From NCBI RefSeq assembly GCF_002994745.2, contig NC_037090.1, positions 11,033,501 through 11,097,500 on the forward strand: DNA of 64,000 nucleotides, written 5' to 3'. Position 1 is the stretch's first letter. The number at the start of each line of letters is the position of its first letter. Below, in pieces: positions 46,110 through 59,029 of this stretch. The translations under genes and the position numbers were made by a program. The stretch is from Rosa chinensis. Lineage: Eukaryota > Streptophyta > Magnoliopsida > Rosales > Rosaceae. Below the pieces are notes generated by a model. That model ran no database searches and had not been told where the DNA came from. It saw only the letters and a program-made list of their open reading frames with translations.

Positions 46110-47800
46110 CTCTTTGTCTTTTGAGTTATGACCTTTTAATATTGTTACTGTTGTACGCAGCTTTGTCATGACCATGGCTTCATGGGAGGTATGCAGTGAG
46201 ATCAAGCCTTCAAAGTGTTCACGTACTTCCTTGTATAAAATATGACTTCATTGTATCTTAAACGGGTAATATATAGCATTGGCACCCCCACATTTAGTCG
46301 CATGATTTTAAATACAGATATGCTAGGTAACGAGTCGTATTTCCTAGTCCTAGACAAGAAAGGAAGTAGGTTGAGTAACATGAATAAAATTTCAAAAACC
46401 ATGCCATTAATATATATATATATATATAAGAAAATTAAACATATAACCATAATTGTATCAATTGCCTTCTAGTCTCATAGATTAGTGAGCCAACCAAAAA
46501 TAGAAAGAATAGGTAAGAAGAGAATTAGTATCTATCCTTTCATTGAATCCGAAAGCACAATTCCATCTGAAAATGTTGAAGTTAAACTTTCACATTTAAT
46601 AAAAAGAACAGAGAAGTTCTGTTTTCATGGAAAGTTCTAAAGTTAGGAAGCTATATGTTTCGTGATCATTTGTGGCACTACAAAGTAATAGTAAATAAAT
46701 ATATGACAATAGTCCCCGATCCATATAATATATATGGGGGTGACCGGGTGAGTGAAGGAACCCACCTGCACTCCACATTCTAGAAGCTCAGTTGTTGTTC
46801 CTAAACAGTGAAAAAAGATAAAATACATCAAATAGGCTGACGCCGGCCAGGACAAACAAAAAAAAGTTTCTCCGGCACATATGACACTACTACTCCCATT
46901 TCCGATAAGAGAGAGGCTCCACATTATGGGTCAAGGACCCTGTTATTAGTGGAAGGAAAAAAAAAATACCATTGAAACTGTTTCTTGTGACTTGTACTTG
47001 AATTGTAAAGGTCATAGACAACATATGATGATAACTAACACAAATGAATGGTTAGATTGCATTAAATACACTTTTTATTTATTAAAAATAAAGTTGATAA
47101 TAAATATCAAGGGTTGAGATTATTTTATAAGGGTTGGGTCACTTGTACCGTCAGTGCATAGACTAATTTTCAAACTAAGATACGTAATAACCGGAAATTG
47201 TAGTTCTAATTGTTAAAAATATTTAATAACCAGGACAACCAAGATTGAATTCATCTTCTTGGGCCACCCAAACACAACTTACCAACATCTATGGGCCAGA
47301 TAAAAGTAGAATCAAGTTCAACACCAGCATATTGGGCCTAGCTCTATTGCATGTACGTTTATCTATTGGCCCAGAACATGCTCATTATTCTGAATTCTGA
47401 GTTCTGACCGAGTGCATACGAGTTACAACTGACGCCCAATAGTACTACCACTACTACAGATAGCAACAAGTAAGTCCCTCTTCCTAAGAAGGCGTGCCAT
47501 GAAAGCAAAGGCTAAACTTCAAGTCTCAAATGTGGTTAGCATGCATTGATGTAACCTGCAGCAGATTGGTGCATCTTAAATTGACATTTAGCAGCCCAAT
47601 TTCTGATCCTACCAATCGAAAATGACACAACTATACCTACATTTAGCAATGCAGTTAAGGTTTGATCCATTCGAATCGCGTGCCATGCACAGATTTGTGC
47701 ACATGATGGTTACCATATATGAGATATCATTCACAGTGAACCCAGATTTAAATAAACATTGTGATATAGAAGCCGATTGTACACCAAGTTTTTTTTTTTT
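46110..47800. other. intergenic, upstream of the first NPF gene
   Basis: No gene recognised. Contains a (TA)n tract at 46411-46428. The promoter of the first transporter must lie in the right part, but I could not choose a TATA box with confidence. Confidence 0.5.
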
Positions 47801-47831
47801 GAACTGGAAGATGAGCTTGTCTCTCACAGAA

Positions 47832-50602
47832 ATGGCAGAAGACGATGTCTATACGAAAGATGGAACAACGGATTATTGTAACCAGCCTGCCATGAAGAAC
47901 AAAACAGGAACATGGAAAGCTTGTCCTTACATTCTAGGTAAGTAAATGAATTTATGGCATTGAAATATGATGAACAACAGATGCTTAGTACTTACATTCC
48001 TTGGCTATTGTCAGGAAATGAATGCTGTGAAAGATTGGCTTACTATGGTATTAACACCAATCTTGTTAATTACCTCAAGTTCCAAATGAACCAGAGGAAT
48101 GTTGAGGCTGTTAATAATGTCACAAATTGGTCAGGCACATGCTATGTGACACCATTACTTGGAGCATTTCTAGCTGATGCATACCTTGGAAGATATTACA
48201 CAATCGCTGCCTTCTCTATCATCTATGTTTTTGTAAGTTAATTTGTACGTTCATCAAACTAAGAAAATGCGTCTCTAACTAGATACTAACATGTTATGTT
48301 GCCAAACTGTAAACCTAGGCACACATTAAACAATCCACTGAATACATTTCAAATCGTAAAATATGACGTGAAAAACCATTTATTTGTTGCAGGGAATGAC
48401 ACTATTGACATTATCAGCATCAGTTGAAGGACTAAAACCACTATGTGACAAAAACAATGTGTGCAATCCAACACAGATCCAAGCAGGAGTGTTCTTTACT
48501 GGACTGTACCTCATAGCCCTTGGAACTGGAGGCATAAAACCTTGTGTCTCATCATTTGGGGCAGACCAATTTGATGACACTGATGAGGCTGAGAAGAAGA
48601 ACAAGGGCTCTTTCTTCAATTGGTTCTATTTCTCAATCAATATTGGTGCACTTGTGGCTTCCTCTGTGCTTGTTTGGATGCAAACAAATGTTGGATGGGG
48701 TTGGGGATTTGGAATTCCTGCTGTGGCTATGGCGCTTGCTGTTGTGAGTTTCTTTTCTGGTACTCGCTTGTATCGTAACCTGAGGCCTGGTGGGAGTCCC
48801 CTGACTCGCATTTGCCAGGTGGTTGTCGCATCCTTCAGGAAATATAAAGAACAAGTGCCTAGGGATAAGTCTCTATTGTTTGAGACTGCAGACGAGGAAT
48901 CTGCGGTTAAAGGAAGCCGCAAGCTTGATCACACAGAACAACTAAGGTGAATTTGTGAGCTAGTAACAAGGACAAAAGCATCCTTGAGTCCTTTGTGGCT
49001 TTTGATAGATAACTCTGGATTCTCTTTAGCTCAAAATTAGCACATTTAAGTGTCTGCTTAATAGTTAACACGTGCAATTTCTTGAACTTTAAGCTTTAAG
49101 ATCAATCCAATGGTTTTCGAAAATATCGTAACTTTGATTCCACAGAGGTATTTCACCTAAGGCGTTGATGTTAATTTGCATGATACAAATTGTATATAGC
49201 ATCTAGGCTAGGGTGGCCTTGGCAACTAACCTACATGTGCCTCTTTGCAGTTTTTACATCTCATACAAAATTTGAATATAATATTAATAATGCGTTCAAT
49301 TTGGATCATTAACTGTTAAACAGCGACAAGCGTGGCTTGTGGCCCACTATTATACAGATATTGTCCCAACTTAACCACCCGATAGGTGTTGGGTTTTAAT
49401 CACAAAAGGCCTCGGTGCAATTGGGTGAGATCCACCCACTTATAAGTTATATTTTATTTATCACTTTTCCAATGTGTAATCTTTCCTCTCCAACATTAAC
49501 CCTCTAGAAAAAATATTATTAGTCTGGTTCGTAAGTGTTAGTTTGATATACATTGTTGATTCATTTCTTAAGAGCTTAAACTTTTATGATACACTAATTA
49601 TATTTGAATAATGACATTTTACACTAAGAAACATCATATACTGCTACCATGGCGCGCACTGCCTGTGAATTTTGCTTTGCATGCTGCATTTTGAAGACTC
49701 TATAAGGAATTTGCCTTTTGCAAACTGCACTTGTGGACTCATAATGATTTTTTCTTTATGTTTTTAGTTTCTTGGACAAGGCAGCAGTTGAGACTCAATC
49801 AGACAGAATCAAAGGCTCAGTGATGGAATGGAGACTCTGCACAGTGACCCAAGTTGAGGAGCTCAAGTCCCTCATAAGGCTACTACCGATATGGGCCACT
49901 GGCATTATATTCTCAGCGGTATACAGCCAAATGGGAACCTTGTTTGTGCTCCAAGGAAACACAATGGACCTTCACCTAGGCAACTCCTCCTTTGAAATCC
50001 CCTCCGCCTCGCTCTCCCTCTTTGACACCATCAGCGTCATCTTCTGGGTTCCAGTCTACGACGGTGTCATTGTCCCATTTGTTAGGAAATTCACAGGCCA
50101 CAAAAACGGGTTCACCCAACTTCAAAGAATAGGAATTGGGTTTGAGATCTCAGTCTTTGCAATGTTGGCTGCTGGGACTTTGGAGCTTGTGAGACTCAAT
50201 GAGGTGAAAAAGCACAATTACTATGACCTGAAGCCCATTCCCATGTCAGTCTTTTGGCAAGTGCCACAGTACTTCATTATTGGGTGTGCTGAGGTTTTCA
50301 CATTTATTGGGCAACTGGAGTTCTTCTACGAGCAAGCTCCTGATGCCATGAAGAGCTTGTGTTCTGCTCTCGCGCTGATAACGACTGCGTTAGGGAACTA
50401 TTTGAGCACATTTCTTGTGAACATTGTGACTAACGTGAGCACAAGAAATGGCAAAGCTGGTTGGATACCAGATAACTTGAATTATGGGCGCCTTGACTAC
50501 TTCTTCTGGCTTTTAGGTGTGTTGAGTGTGTTGAATTTGGGGTTCTATCTTATGGTTGCTAGATGGTATACTTACAAGAGGGCAGTGGTTCCTCGTCATT
50601 GA
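47832..50602 (+). CDS. NPF8: NPF8-type (PTR1/PTR5-like) proton-coupled peptide transporter, copy 1
   Basis: Four exons: 47832-47937, 48015-48232, 48393-48946, 49768-50602; 570 residues, typical for the NRT1/PTR family. The proton-coupling motif ExxER is intact in helix 1 ([12 protein letters not shown]), followed by [39 protein letters not shown] and [15 protein letters not shown] long charged central loop precedes [19 protein letters not shown], and the PTR signature [15 protein letters not shown] and GNYLSTFLV are present. Twelve membrane spans are expected. Subfamily NPF8 members import di- and tripeptides at the plasma or vacuolar membrane; some NPF8 paralogues do other jobs. The start at 47832 (MAEDD) fits the family; an in-frame ATG at 47811 would add seven residues. 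A paralogue follows 3.9 kb downstream. Confidence 0.92.
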
Positions 50603-51520
50603 GCTAAAGCAAATAGTACTTGAAGCTTCATTTCTTTCTAAAGCAAAGGATCCATTTTGATAGTTATGTTTTATTTTTTATTTTATGAAATGTCATACTA
50701 GGATTGACATGGCTCACCAAATTCCGATTTAGTTATCCTTTGATGAAGTTTTTCACTAGTCAAGGCTAATGAGATCACACAATAGAAAATGTCTCCTGTT
50801 ATGTGCTTATGATTTTGACTTTCAAAAAGCTGCCTCTCAAATATTTTTTCAGTTGGATTTTTTAAAGGTGGTTGATCGAAATCATCGAATAGAAGAATTA
50901 GCAATGTTGATGATTCAATGATATCAACACGCATTAGAGAGAGGAGGATAGAAGTATTGATGTGTTTCTGAAGTGGAGGATAAATCTTGCACGGTTGCAA
51001 CATCGACTTTAGAAAGAGTACCCCATGCCGCAAGTGATCTTAAGTATGTGAACCATATGATGTGTTGGTATTTCATCATTTTCTTTTTTGTCACGGAGTA
51101 TATAGACTATTGTGCTCGAATTGTTCGTTCAATGGTTAAATACTTTCGATCTAAGTTGATTTTTGTAGAAATTATGTTTAAAGGGTAATCAAAGAAAATG
51201 AATGGTTCCAATAATATGAATACAATAGAATAAGTAATCAGATGGTTGCTAAAATTTTTGTCTTGGTTTGTTGAAATCATGTTGATACTATCTTAATTAT
51301 TTTCAACAAATAAGTTATTAACATATTTGTAGATGTAGTTAAGGAGCCACAATAAGCGATAAACAAATTTGTAGATGATTATTTGAAATCTCGGTTATTA
51401 TTTCTTTAGTACTTTCACATGACAAAAAGGAATTAGTAGTTGTATATATATCTGGACTGGGGTGTCAAGTGGGATCTCTATGTTTTTCATTTTTGCCAAG
51501 AAAATGGAGTTTTCGATAAT
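50603..51520. other. 3' flank of the first NPF gene, no other gene
   Basis: AT-rich, no recognised feature. Open frames here are short and lack motifs. Confidence 0.5.
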
Positions 51521-51532
51521 AATTGCTGGAAG

Positions 51533-53096
51533 GAGTCCAGGTACATGGTGAACCTACAAAGACATATTGGGATATAATATAATCATCTGTTTCTATTTCA
51601 ATATCATACACATTCTCTAAAAAAGACAGAATCTTCCGAGTTGTATAATAAATAAGATTACCTGTCTACAATCAAATGGTCAATTTCTTTGGTTTTTTAT
51701 ATAAATGAACTTTGCAAGGAGTCCGGGGACACGATAAACCTACAAAGAGATCCTGAACGCATTGGGATATGACTTAATCCTCTGTTTCAATTTCAAAATC
51801 ACACACATTCTCTAAAAAAGGCAAAGTCTTCCGAATTGTACACTAAGGGGGGTGTATTGTATATGGAATTAGTGGAACTTTTAAAGAAATCTATGGAATT
51901 TAAAAGTCTGGGTGTATTCAATATAGACTTTTAACAGTCCATGAAAGTCTTGAGGTATTCAATTAGGATTTTTAAAGACTTTATGAATTCCACCAAAATC
52001 TAGGGGTATTCAATTAGGACTTTTAAAAATGAATAAAAGTACAGATGTATTCAAAATATCATTCATACTTATGGAATTAGAAAATCATGGATAATCATGG
52101 ACTTTGTAGTGTTAACTATACATACCAAACTCTAACAATTTTCCAACCTTCAGACCAAAGATTTCAAAAAGTCTATCAAAGTTTCCTCTTCAAAAAAAAA
52201 AAAAAGTCTATCAAAGTTCTTCTCTCTACGCACGAATAAGTTTGTCCTTCATCATCTCTCTTCGTATTTTTTGTCTTTTCTCTAATCTTTTATGATATCA
52301 ACATTTTTTGATACCCAACATGTTCATTGTAGTTGTTGAATGTGATTTTTTTTTTTTTTTCAATTGTGATACTTCGAACCCTAATAGAAATAAAATGATT
52401 TATGAAACCCTAGAAGTCAAATATTGTGGTCTAACCCTAAGACCTTGAACCATACTAAATTTTATCTTATTAATTAATTATTCTCATTAATTTGAATTTA
52501 TATTATGGTTCAAATAAATGTTGAACAATTGAATTTCAATTGATTGATTGTAGATCAAGACATTGACCAATATTGCTACAATATATATTAATCGGCGAAA
52601 ACAAAATTGATGAGAATAATTAACCATAAACATCAAGTGATCTATATTGTATATTTATGTTGTTGGGAGATTAGAAATGAGAACAAACTGCTAGACAGAC
52701 GAACAATCATTTATTTGAGTCAATTTCTATTAGAAGATACTGGAGCATTGAAGAGACAACGTACAAGTTATTATTTGGTTTTGTATTTGGGCTGCATTTG
52801 TTTTATTTGTTTTTTTTATTTTTTTATTTTGTACATCTTAGGAAATCTGTAGAAGTCATTCATAATAAAGTATATAGATTTTCATGAATCAATAAAAGTC
52901 TGTTGCTAAAATCAATAGTTTTAATAAATTCATAACAGTCTATCAACTTTTTAAAAAGTCTGTAGACTTTTCAAAAAGTCTGTCATTTAAAAAAAATCTG
53001 CACAAATCCAAATACAATACACCCTCCTAAATAATATTGATTTTCTGAGATGAAATGATAAATTTCTTTGGTTTTGTATATAAATGAACCTTGCAA
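51533..53096. repeat. tandem duplication (about 190-bp unit) interrupted by a transposon
   Basis: Unit 1 (about 51533-51715) contains GGAGTCCAGGTACATGGTGA, ACACATTCTCTAAAAAAG and TCAATTTCTTTGGTTTT. Unit 2 starts at about 51716 (GGAGTCCGGGGACACGATAA), runs to 51846, is cut by the Harbinger-type element, and resumes at 53031-53096 (ATTTCTTTGGTTTTGTATAT, then AATGAACCTTGCAAG). The order shows that the duplication came first and the transposon second. Confidence 0.75.
51847..53027. mobile_element. Harbinger-type non-autonomous element (1,181 bp)
   Basis: Ends GGGGGGTGTATTGTATATGG (left) and, inverted, GGAGGGTGTATTGTATTTGG (right), flanked by TAA on each side (51844-51846; 53028-53030). Both arms carry repeated AAAAGTCT / AGACTTTT motifs in opposing orientations (51905-52165 and 52895-52985). 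The interior is AT-rich; an 81-codon frame at 52607-52852 has no recognisable transposase motif. Confidence 0.75.
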
Positions 53097-54540
53097 GCAT
53101 TTGTAGTACTAAAGTTGTGACGTTGGTATACCACAAAGCCACAAACCCCTCAAATAATTACGCATCACTCTTTGGGACACGTCCATATCAACACATTTTA
53201 TTAACACAATTCGAGTCTTCTAAGCAAAAAGAGAAATCATGAAGGCATCTTTCAAGCAACCTCATTAGTAAGATTTTAATTTGGACCATAGTAATAGTTG
53301 AAAAAAATTTCTTTTCAAATAATAGGTATTTTATATCAATCGATGATTAATGAAAATGTAGTTTTTATATGAAGTGTACAGCTTGCAAGAGTCCTATCGT
53401 AAAAGAGCTACGCCAATGGCTCATAATAAATATGCACACTCATCAACGGTTGTCATTCTCTCATAGTCTCATGCTCGTAAATATAATTATTACGACGTGT
53501 TAAGACTTAAAATGGAGTACAAGATCCTCTCTGATTCTATTTCCACATATTTTCGTGGTTCGTTCTTTGCGAGTCCGAGCAGGAACCGGGCTCTTCCTCT
53601 TTTTGCTCTGATTCTAAGTCCCAACCAAATTCATTAATAACCCTAATCTCCATTCGTCAACCGCACAAAGATTCAGTCTTTTAATCGCCCTTTTCATCTT
53701 TCACTCCAAACTTCACAGGTATGTGTTCTGTCTGCACCTCGATGAGTACTAATATCGATCACTTGTTCAGATACCACAAAACAGATTCTGTCTTTTCATC
53801 TCTTTTCCTCTCAGTCTGGAATAGTATCATTCATGTCAAGCATGTATAATTTCTTAGATTAAGAATGGTGGGTTTTTTCAAACTTGCTCTGTATCGCTCT
53901 AGAATAACCCTGAATCAGAGTGCTTGCTTTTCCATTCCCTTTTTTTGTAAACTCTGCAAGCGCAATCAATGTTATTATTATGTTAATTGGGTTTTTTTTT
54001 TGTTTGAGGCTTTGACTTCCTCTGTGCTCTTACTCTGTTCTTTAGAATACGATAATGGGTTTTTGAGTTTCATCTTTTTACATTGAGCAACCATTTTTTT
54101 TTATTCGTACAGATGGTGACTTTCGTAATGATAACGCAATGCCTGTACGCTTTACTCAGCTTCTGTTTATTTTTTTAATGTTGACATATGACATATGAAC
54201 ATATGTATGCCAGTTTTTTAGCCCTTGTTCTTTCAAATACAAGTGCTCTATGTACAAGCTGCTTGAACTACACTTTGTCATAAAAGGGATTTGAAAAGAT
54301 AGACAGATGGTTTGTAAGGTTGGCACCAATTGGTCCAATGCTGAGTGAAATATGCATTTTTTGAGAATCTAGAATTGAGTTCATTCTCTTTTCAACAACC
54401 CCACTAAGAGTTTGGATATGTCCTAGGCTCCCAGCCAATGTTTTCACTTTCAAATTGTCATGATTCACTCTTATCTTAGCTCTTATGTAAGGTGATTTTG
54501 TAGGTGACTCTCCGGTTTTAAACAGCAAGCAAAACAAGGC
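53097..54540. other. second NPF gene upstream region, possible 5' UTR intron
   Basis: A pyrimidine-rich leader at about 53,580-53,718 ends CTTCACAG/GTATGTG, a good donor site. A plausible acceptor (GATTTTGTAG/GTGAC) lies near 54,500, about 40 bp before the start codon. This is the layout of a 5' UTR intron of about 0.8 kb. Inferred from splice-site shape only. Confidence 0.4.
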
Positions 54541-54547
54541 CTGGAAG

Positions 54548-56749
54548 ATGGCTTTGGTGGAAGATGAATATACAAATGACGGCACTGTGGACATACATAA
54601 AAACCCTGCTAATAAGAGGAAGACTGGCAATTGGAAGGCATGCCGCTTTATTCTTGGTATGGTTTTATTGGTTATATTATGAATCCAATCGGTTTTGGAG
54701 ACCTTCATGTTTTTTTCCTTTTCCCAATTTTGATCCCTAAATGATTCTGTTGCAGGAAATGAATGCTGTGAAAGATTGGCATACTATGGAATGAGTACCA
54801 ATCTGGTGAACTATCTTCAGAAACAACTCAGCATGGGAAATGCCGCGGCATCAAAGAGTGTCACTAATTGGTCGGGAACTTGCTATGCCACGCCACTGTT
54901 AGGAGCCTTCCTAGCTGATGCATACTTGGGAAGATATTGGACGATTGCCATTTTCTCAATTATTTATGCTCTTGTAAGTTTTATCCGCACAATACTCCTC
55001 TTGAAGTGGCCTTTAATGCATATGTTTTTGTAATCAGGTTATTCGAAACAACATCAAGACTGTAATTCAATCTTTATCTTGTCAAATATACTTATTTTTT
55101 TGATCTTTTTCTTCTTTTGCTCCAAGAAGTTCTGATCAAATTTTTCTAGGTGAAATTGTTGTTTTTTATGTTATCCAAAAGACTAAAGTTAAAAAATATA
55201 TTGAAGTATCTAGAGTTTTTGTCCAGGGGATGGCATTCTTGTCTCTGACAGCATCTATCAATGGACTAAAGCCATCATGCGACAGCTCTGGTTGCCACGC
55301 AACTGCATCACAAAAAGCAGTCTGCTTTGTAGCTCTGTACATGATTGCACTTGGTACTGGTGGAATCAAGCCGTGCGTTTCATCTTTCGGTGCTGATCAA
55401 TTTGATGAAACAGACGATACTGAGAAGGAAAAGAAGAGCTCTTTCTTCAATTGGTTTTACATGTCAATCAATGTTGGTGCACTTATTGCTTCCTCGGTTT
55501 TGGTCTATATACAAATGAATGTGGGATGGAACTGGGGTTTTGGGATCCCAGCAGTTGCAATGGTCATAGCAGTTGTGTTCTTTTTCTTTGGTAGTCCATT
55601 GTACCGACTTCAGAAACCTGGAGGGAGTCCCCTCACAAGGATTATTCAGGTCATTGTTGCATCCTGCAGGAAATTCAATGTAAAAGTCCCGGATGACAAG
55701 TCTCTTCTTTATGAAACAAGAGATGCTGAGAGTAATATCCAAGGAAGCCGCAAGCTTGAGCACACAGACAAGTTAAGGTAAGTGGTACTCAAAACTAGAG
55801 TTCAGTGAGCTACTTCAAATAATGTAGAAATATCAAATCCAATAATTGGTTACAAAAAACTATCAGTTGTTTCTGTTCTCAGATACTAGTTTCATTGACT
55901 AAGCGATTTAAGCGTCTTATGGTGTCAAATTTCAGGTTCTTTGATAAGGCTGCTGTGGAGGACCTGAAGAGCTTGGAAAACCCATGGAAAGTCTGCACAG
56001 TTACTCAAGTAGAGGAGCTCAAGGCCATCATCCAGTTGCTTCCAATATGGGCATCTGGGATAGTCTTTGCTGCAGTTTACAGTCAAATGAGCACAATGTT
56101 TGTTTTGCAAGGCAACACAATGGATCAACATATGGGCCCCAAATTCAAGATTCCATCTGCATCTCTCTCCCTCTTTGACACAGTGAGTGTTCTCATCTGG
56201 GCTCCTATATATGACCTAGTCATTGTCCCATTTGCAAGAAAGTTCACTGGTCATCCACGAGGTTTCACCCAGCTTCAAAGAATGGGCATTGGCCTTCTCA
56301 TATCCGTGTTTTCCATGGTTGTTGCTGGGATCTTGGAGGTAGTTCGGCTCGGGATTGTGCATAAAAACAATTATTATGACCGCGAATACATCCCCATGTC
56401 AATCTTTTGGCAAGTTCCACAGTACTTCCTTATTGGGTGTGCAGAGGTTTTCACATTCATTGGACAGTTGGAATTTTTCTATGACCAGGCACCTGATGCT
56501 ATGAGAAGCTTGTGCTCTGCTCTCTCACTTACAACTATTTCATTGGGAAATTACCTCAGCACTCTGCTTGTTACCATCGTAACTAAAGTTACCACAAGGA
56601 ATGGGAAGCTTGGTTGGATTCCAGATAACTTGAACAGGGGCCATCTTGACTATTTTTACTGGCTGTTGACCATTCTCAGCGTCATTAACTTCCTTGTGTA
56701 TCTCCTCATTGCTAAGTGGTATACATACAAGAAAACAGTGGATCGCTGA
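54548..56749 (+). CDS. NPF8: NPF8-type (PTR1/PTR5-like) proton-coupled peptide transporter, copy 2
   Basis: Four exons: 54548-54656, 54756-54973, 55227-55777, 55936-56749; 563 residues. ExxER is intact ([20 protein letters not shown]), as are [68 protein letters not shown] and [15 protein letters not shown]. The N-terminus ([20 protein letters not shown]) strongly resembles Arabidopsis PTR1/PTR5 (NPF8.1/NPF8.2), which import peptides into roots, pollen and germinating tissue. Exon 2 is 218 nt in both copies and exons 1-3 sum to 878 nt in both, with identical intron phases, so the pair arose by duplication. Residues in the second half of the protein diverge more from copy 1 at the termini of loops than in the helices. 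Confidence 0.93.
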
Positions 56750-57780
56750 CCCAATACAAGGCACAGGAGGAAGACTGGAACCTGTGAATCTGCTATTGTA
56801 GTTTGTCTTTCTGTCATTTAAGGTTTGCCACTGAAAAATATGGTTAGGGGTTTGTGTGTTAATTTCGAAATAGATTATGGGTGTTTGTTAATTGTCTCAA
56901 TTTCTATTCTGTTTGATTTCATGCACAGTAATCATTGTTAAGGTTGAGAGAACTGTTCAAAACCTGCATTTTTCTTTGTTCTGTATCACTGTTGCATTAT
57001 AGGTACATGCCCTAGTTTTCTTGGCCATGTATGGTCAAGTCAAGTAGACCCCTTCAATCCCTTTGAGAAGATCCCTATTTTCAGAGAAATCTCTTACCCC
57101 TGACGCCTGTTCTGAGATCTGACTTGTGAGAAAACAGATCAGGCATCGCTTGGACTAACTCTTAGCTACACTCTTGGATGAGGCTAGGAATATATGTCCT
57201 GGATACTAGGTAACCATGCCGATGAATTTACGTCAGCTGACAAACATTTCTGAGGACAATCAAAAGATTTTATCTACGAAACAATCGTCGCTACAATTGT
57301 GCCTTTTATTTTATTTTTTTATTTACTTTTGTGGGACCGAAAAGGTGAGATAGGCCTTTAATCCCCTTATATATCTTGATCTGATGCTACATTAATCTTG
57401 TATGAATCAGGCACACAAATAAAATAAACAAATAGAGTCGAAGCTAGCAACACCATCGTCCTCAAGAAAATGGAGCTTTGATATATATGATCAACAGAGT
57501 TTTTAGATGGTGATATATTAAGAACTGAAAATGACACGACGTCACACTGTTTTTAAGACAATTTGATTAGTCGATTTGAATTAATAAATAAAAGAAAAGA
57601 CTGTAATTCGATAAATACAGAGACCACTGTCTCAAACCTTCCAAAGGCATTATTTTTTTTTTACACATAATGAGGTGACAGAATCTCACTTTCTTAACAA
57701 TCATTATATCCAGAAACACTTTCCAGTTAATGGATAATGCAACACCACATGAGAGGCTCAAAAGGACTTCAACTCAGACA
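56750..57780. other. intergenic, 3' flank of NPF copy 2 and promoter of the next gene
   Basis: No gene recognised. A palindromic GACGTC core within CACGACGTCAC at about 57535-57545 is a potential bZIP binding site about 310 bp upstream of the next start codon. Confidence 0.45.
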
Positions 57781-57788
57781 TATAAAAT
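57781..57788 (+). promoter_or_regulatory. candidate TATA box
   Basis: TATAAAAT 74 bp upstream of the start codon at 57855, followed by a CT-rich leader. Confidence 0.55.
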
Positions 57789-57854
57789 ATCTCTCTTCCC
57801 TCAATTTCTTCCTCTCCTTTTATTCCAAAACAAGCCAAAACTGAAGCGGATAAG

Positions 57855-58729
57855 ATGATTGCCCTCAAACACATTCAAATCTCTTTCAACGCCACCAGAC
57901 ATACCATTTTACAGCCGGGAAGATTTCCCAGCACAAAGAACTCCATCTTGCGCTTCAGCAAGTCCAATGATTCTGATTCCGAATCAGAGACTCCTTCGCC
58001 TGAGGGAGATACTCGCAAGCAAGAGCTGCTGGTGAGGATAGCAATGCTTCAAGCTCAGAAAGTCCGGCTTGCGGATTACTTAGATGAAAGATCAGAATAT
58101 CTTACTAAATTCGGAGAAGATGCCACTGCGGAGTTTGACAAGATTGGAGAAGATGCCCTCAAAGGACTGGATGAAGCCAGTGCTCGGGTCTGTTTTAGGT
58201 CCTAAATCTGCATTAAAGATACAAAAAGCGACTTTGCTATGAAAATCTGTTGATAATCCAATTCTTATTCATTTGTGACTAGCAGATAATGGAGAATATG
58301 GACAGCCGCATGCAGGCGTTTGAGGAATCTACAGGAGTGAACATATCGGAGATCGAAGAAAATGAAAATGAGTTAGCAGCATTCGAAGATCAGATTGAAA
58401 AAGACCGAAATGAAGGGCTATTTTTCAAGAATCTGACGCAGGGGAAACCCATAAAAAAGTTAGACGCTACGGAGGAAATAAAGAAGATCAAGGAGCTTAC
58501 TAAAAAAAGTGCAGGATCAGAAATCAGGAGGAATATTTACCTTGTATTGATTGGCCTGCTACTCATAGAAATTGTTGACTCCTTCATCACTTCAACACCC
58601 GATTGGAGAAAAGTTGCATTTCTCGGGGTAATTTTAGTGGGTTTGGTTACTCAGTTCATCTATGAGCAGAAAATGCTATCAGAAAAAGAAATAGCAGAAG
58701 AGAAGAAGACAGAGGAAGAAAGAAGGTGA
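57855..58729 (+). CDS. chloroplast envelope-type small membrane protein (At1g42960-like)
   Basis: Two exons, 57855-58187 (donor GCTCGG/GTCTG) and 58286-58729 (acceptor AGCAG/ATAATGG), give 258 residues. The serine/arginine-rich N-terminus (MIALKHIQISFNATRHTILQ) looks like a plastid transit peptide. A coiled-coil-prone charged middle part follows (residues about 60-185; LVRIAMLQAQKVRLADYLDE, AFEDQIEKDRNEGLFFKNL). Two hydrophobic segments lie near 194-212 and 219-237 around a conserved PDWRK turn, then a charged tail. It matches a plant family I know as a chloroplast inner-envelope protein of unknown function (Arabidopsis At1g42960). Without splicing, the first exon frame would end a few codons after the donor, which supports the intron. 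Confidence 0.8.
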
Positions 58730-59029
58730 TTCCCTGCCCTTCAAGGGAAAATATTATGCTGTAAACTTTTTTCCAAACCGAATTATATTAGATAAATATA
58801 GCTTGGGTTTACATATTAGGATGATCTTTTTTTTAAGATCAAGTCAACTGTATTAATAAACAAAAAGTATATAGCATGAGAACACACCATATATATCTAT
58901 TTACAAATGTAGCCTGTCAAGAAAATCTGAGAAACTGACTTCACTGCATACATTTCTTGTATTTAGTATTTACCTACCCAAGAAAAGAAACTGAAAACAG
59001 TCTGTACTGTTACCCAGCAAAAGATATAT

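Noticed and set aside
52607..52852. 81-codon frame as a Harbinger transposase remnant
   Set aside because: No DDE or helix-turn-helix motif could be recognised; the hydrophobic tail is composition-driven.
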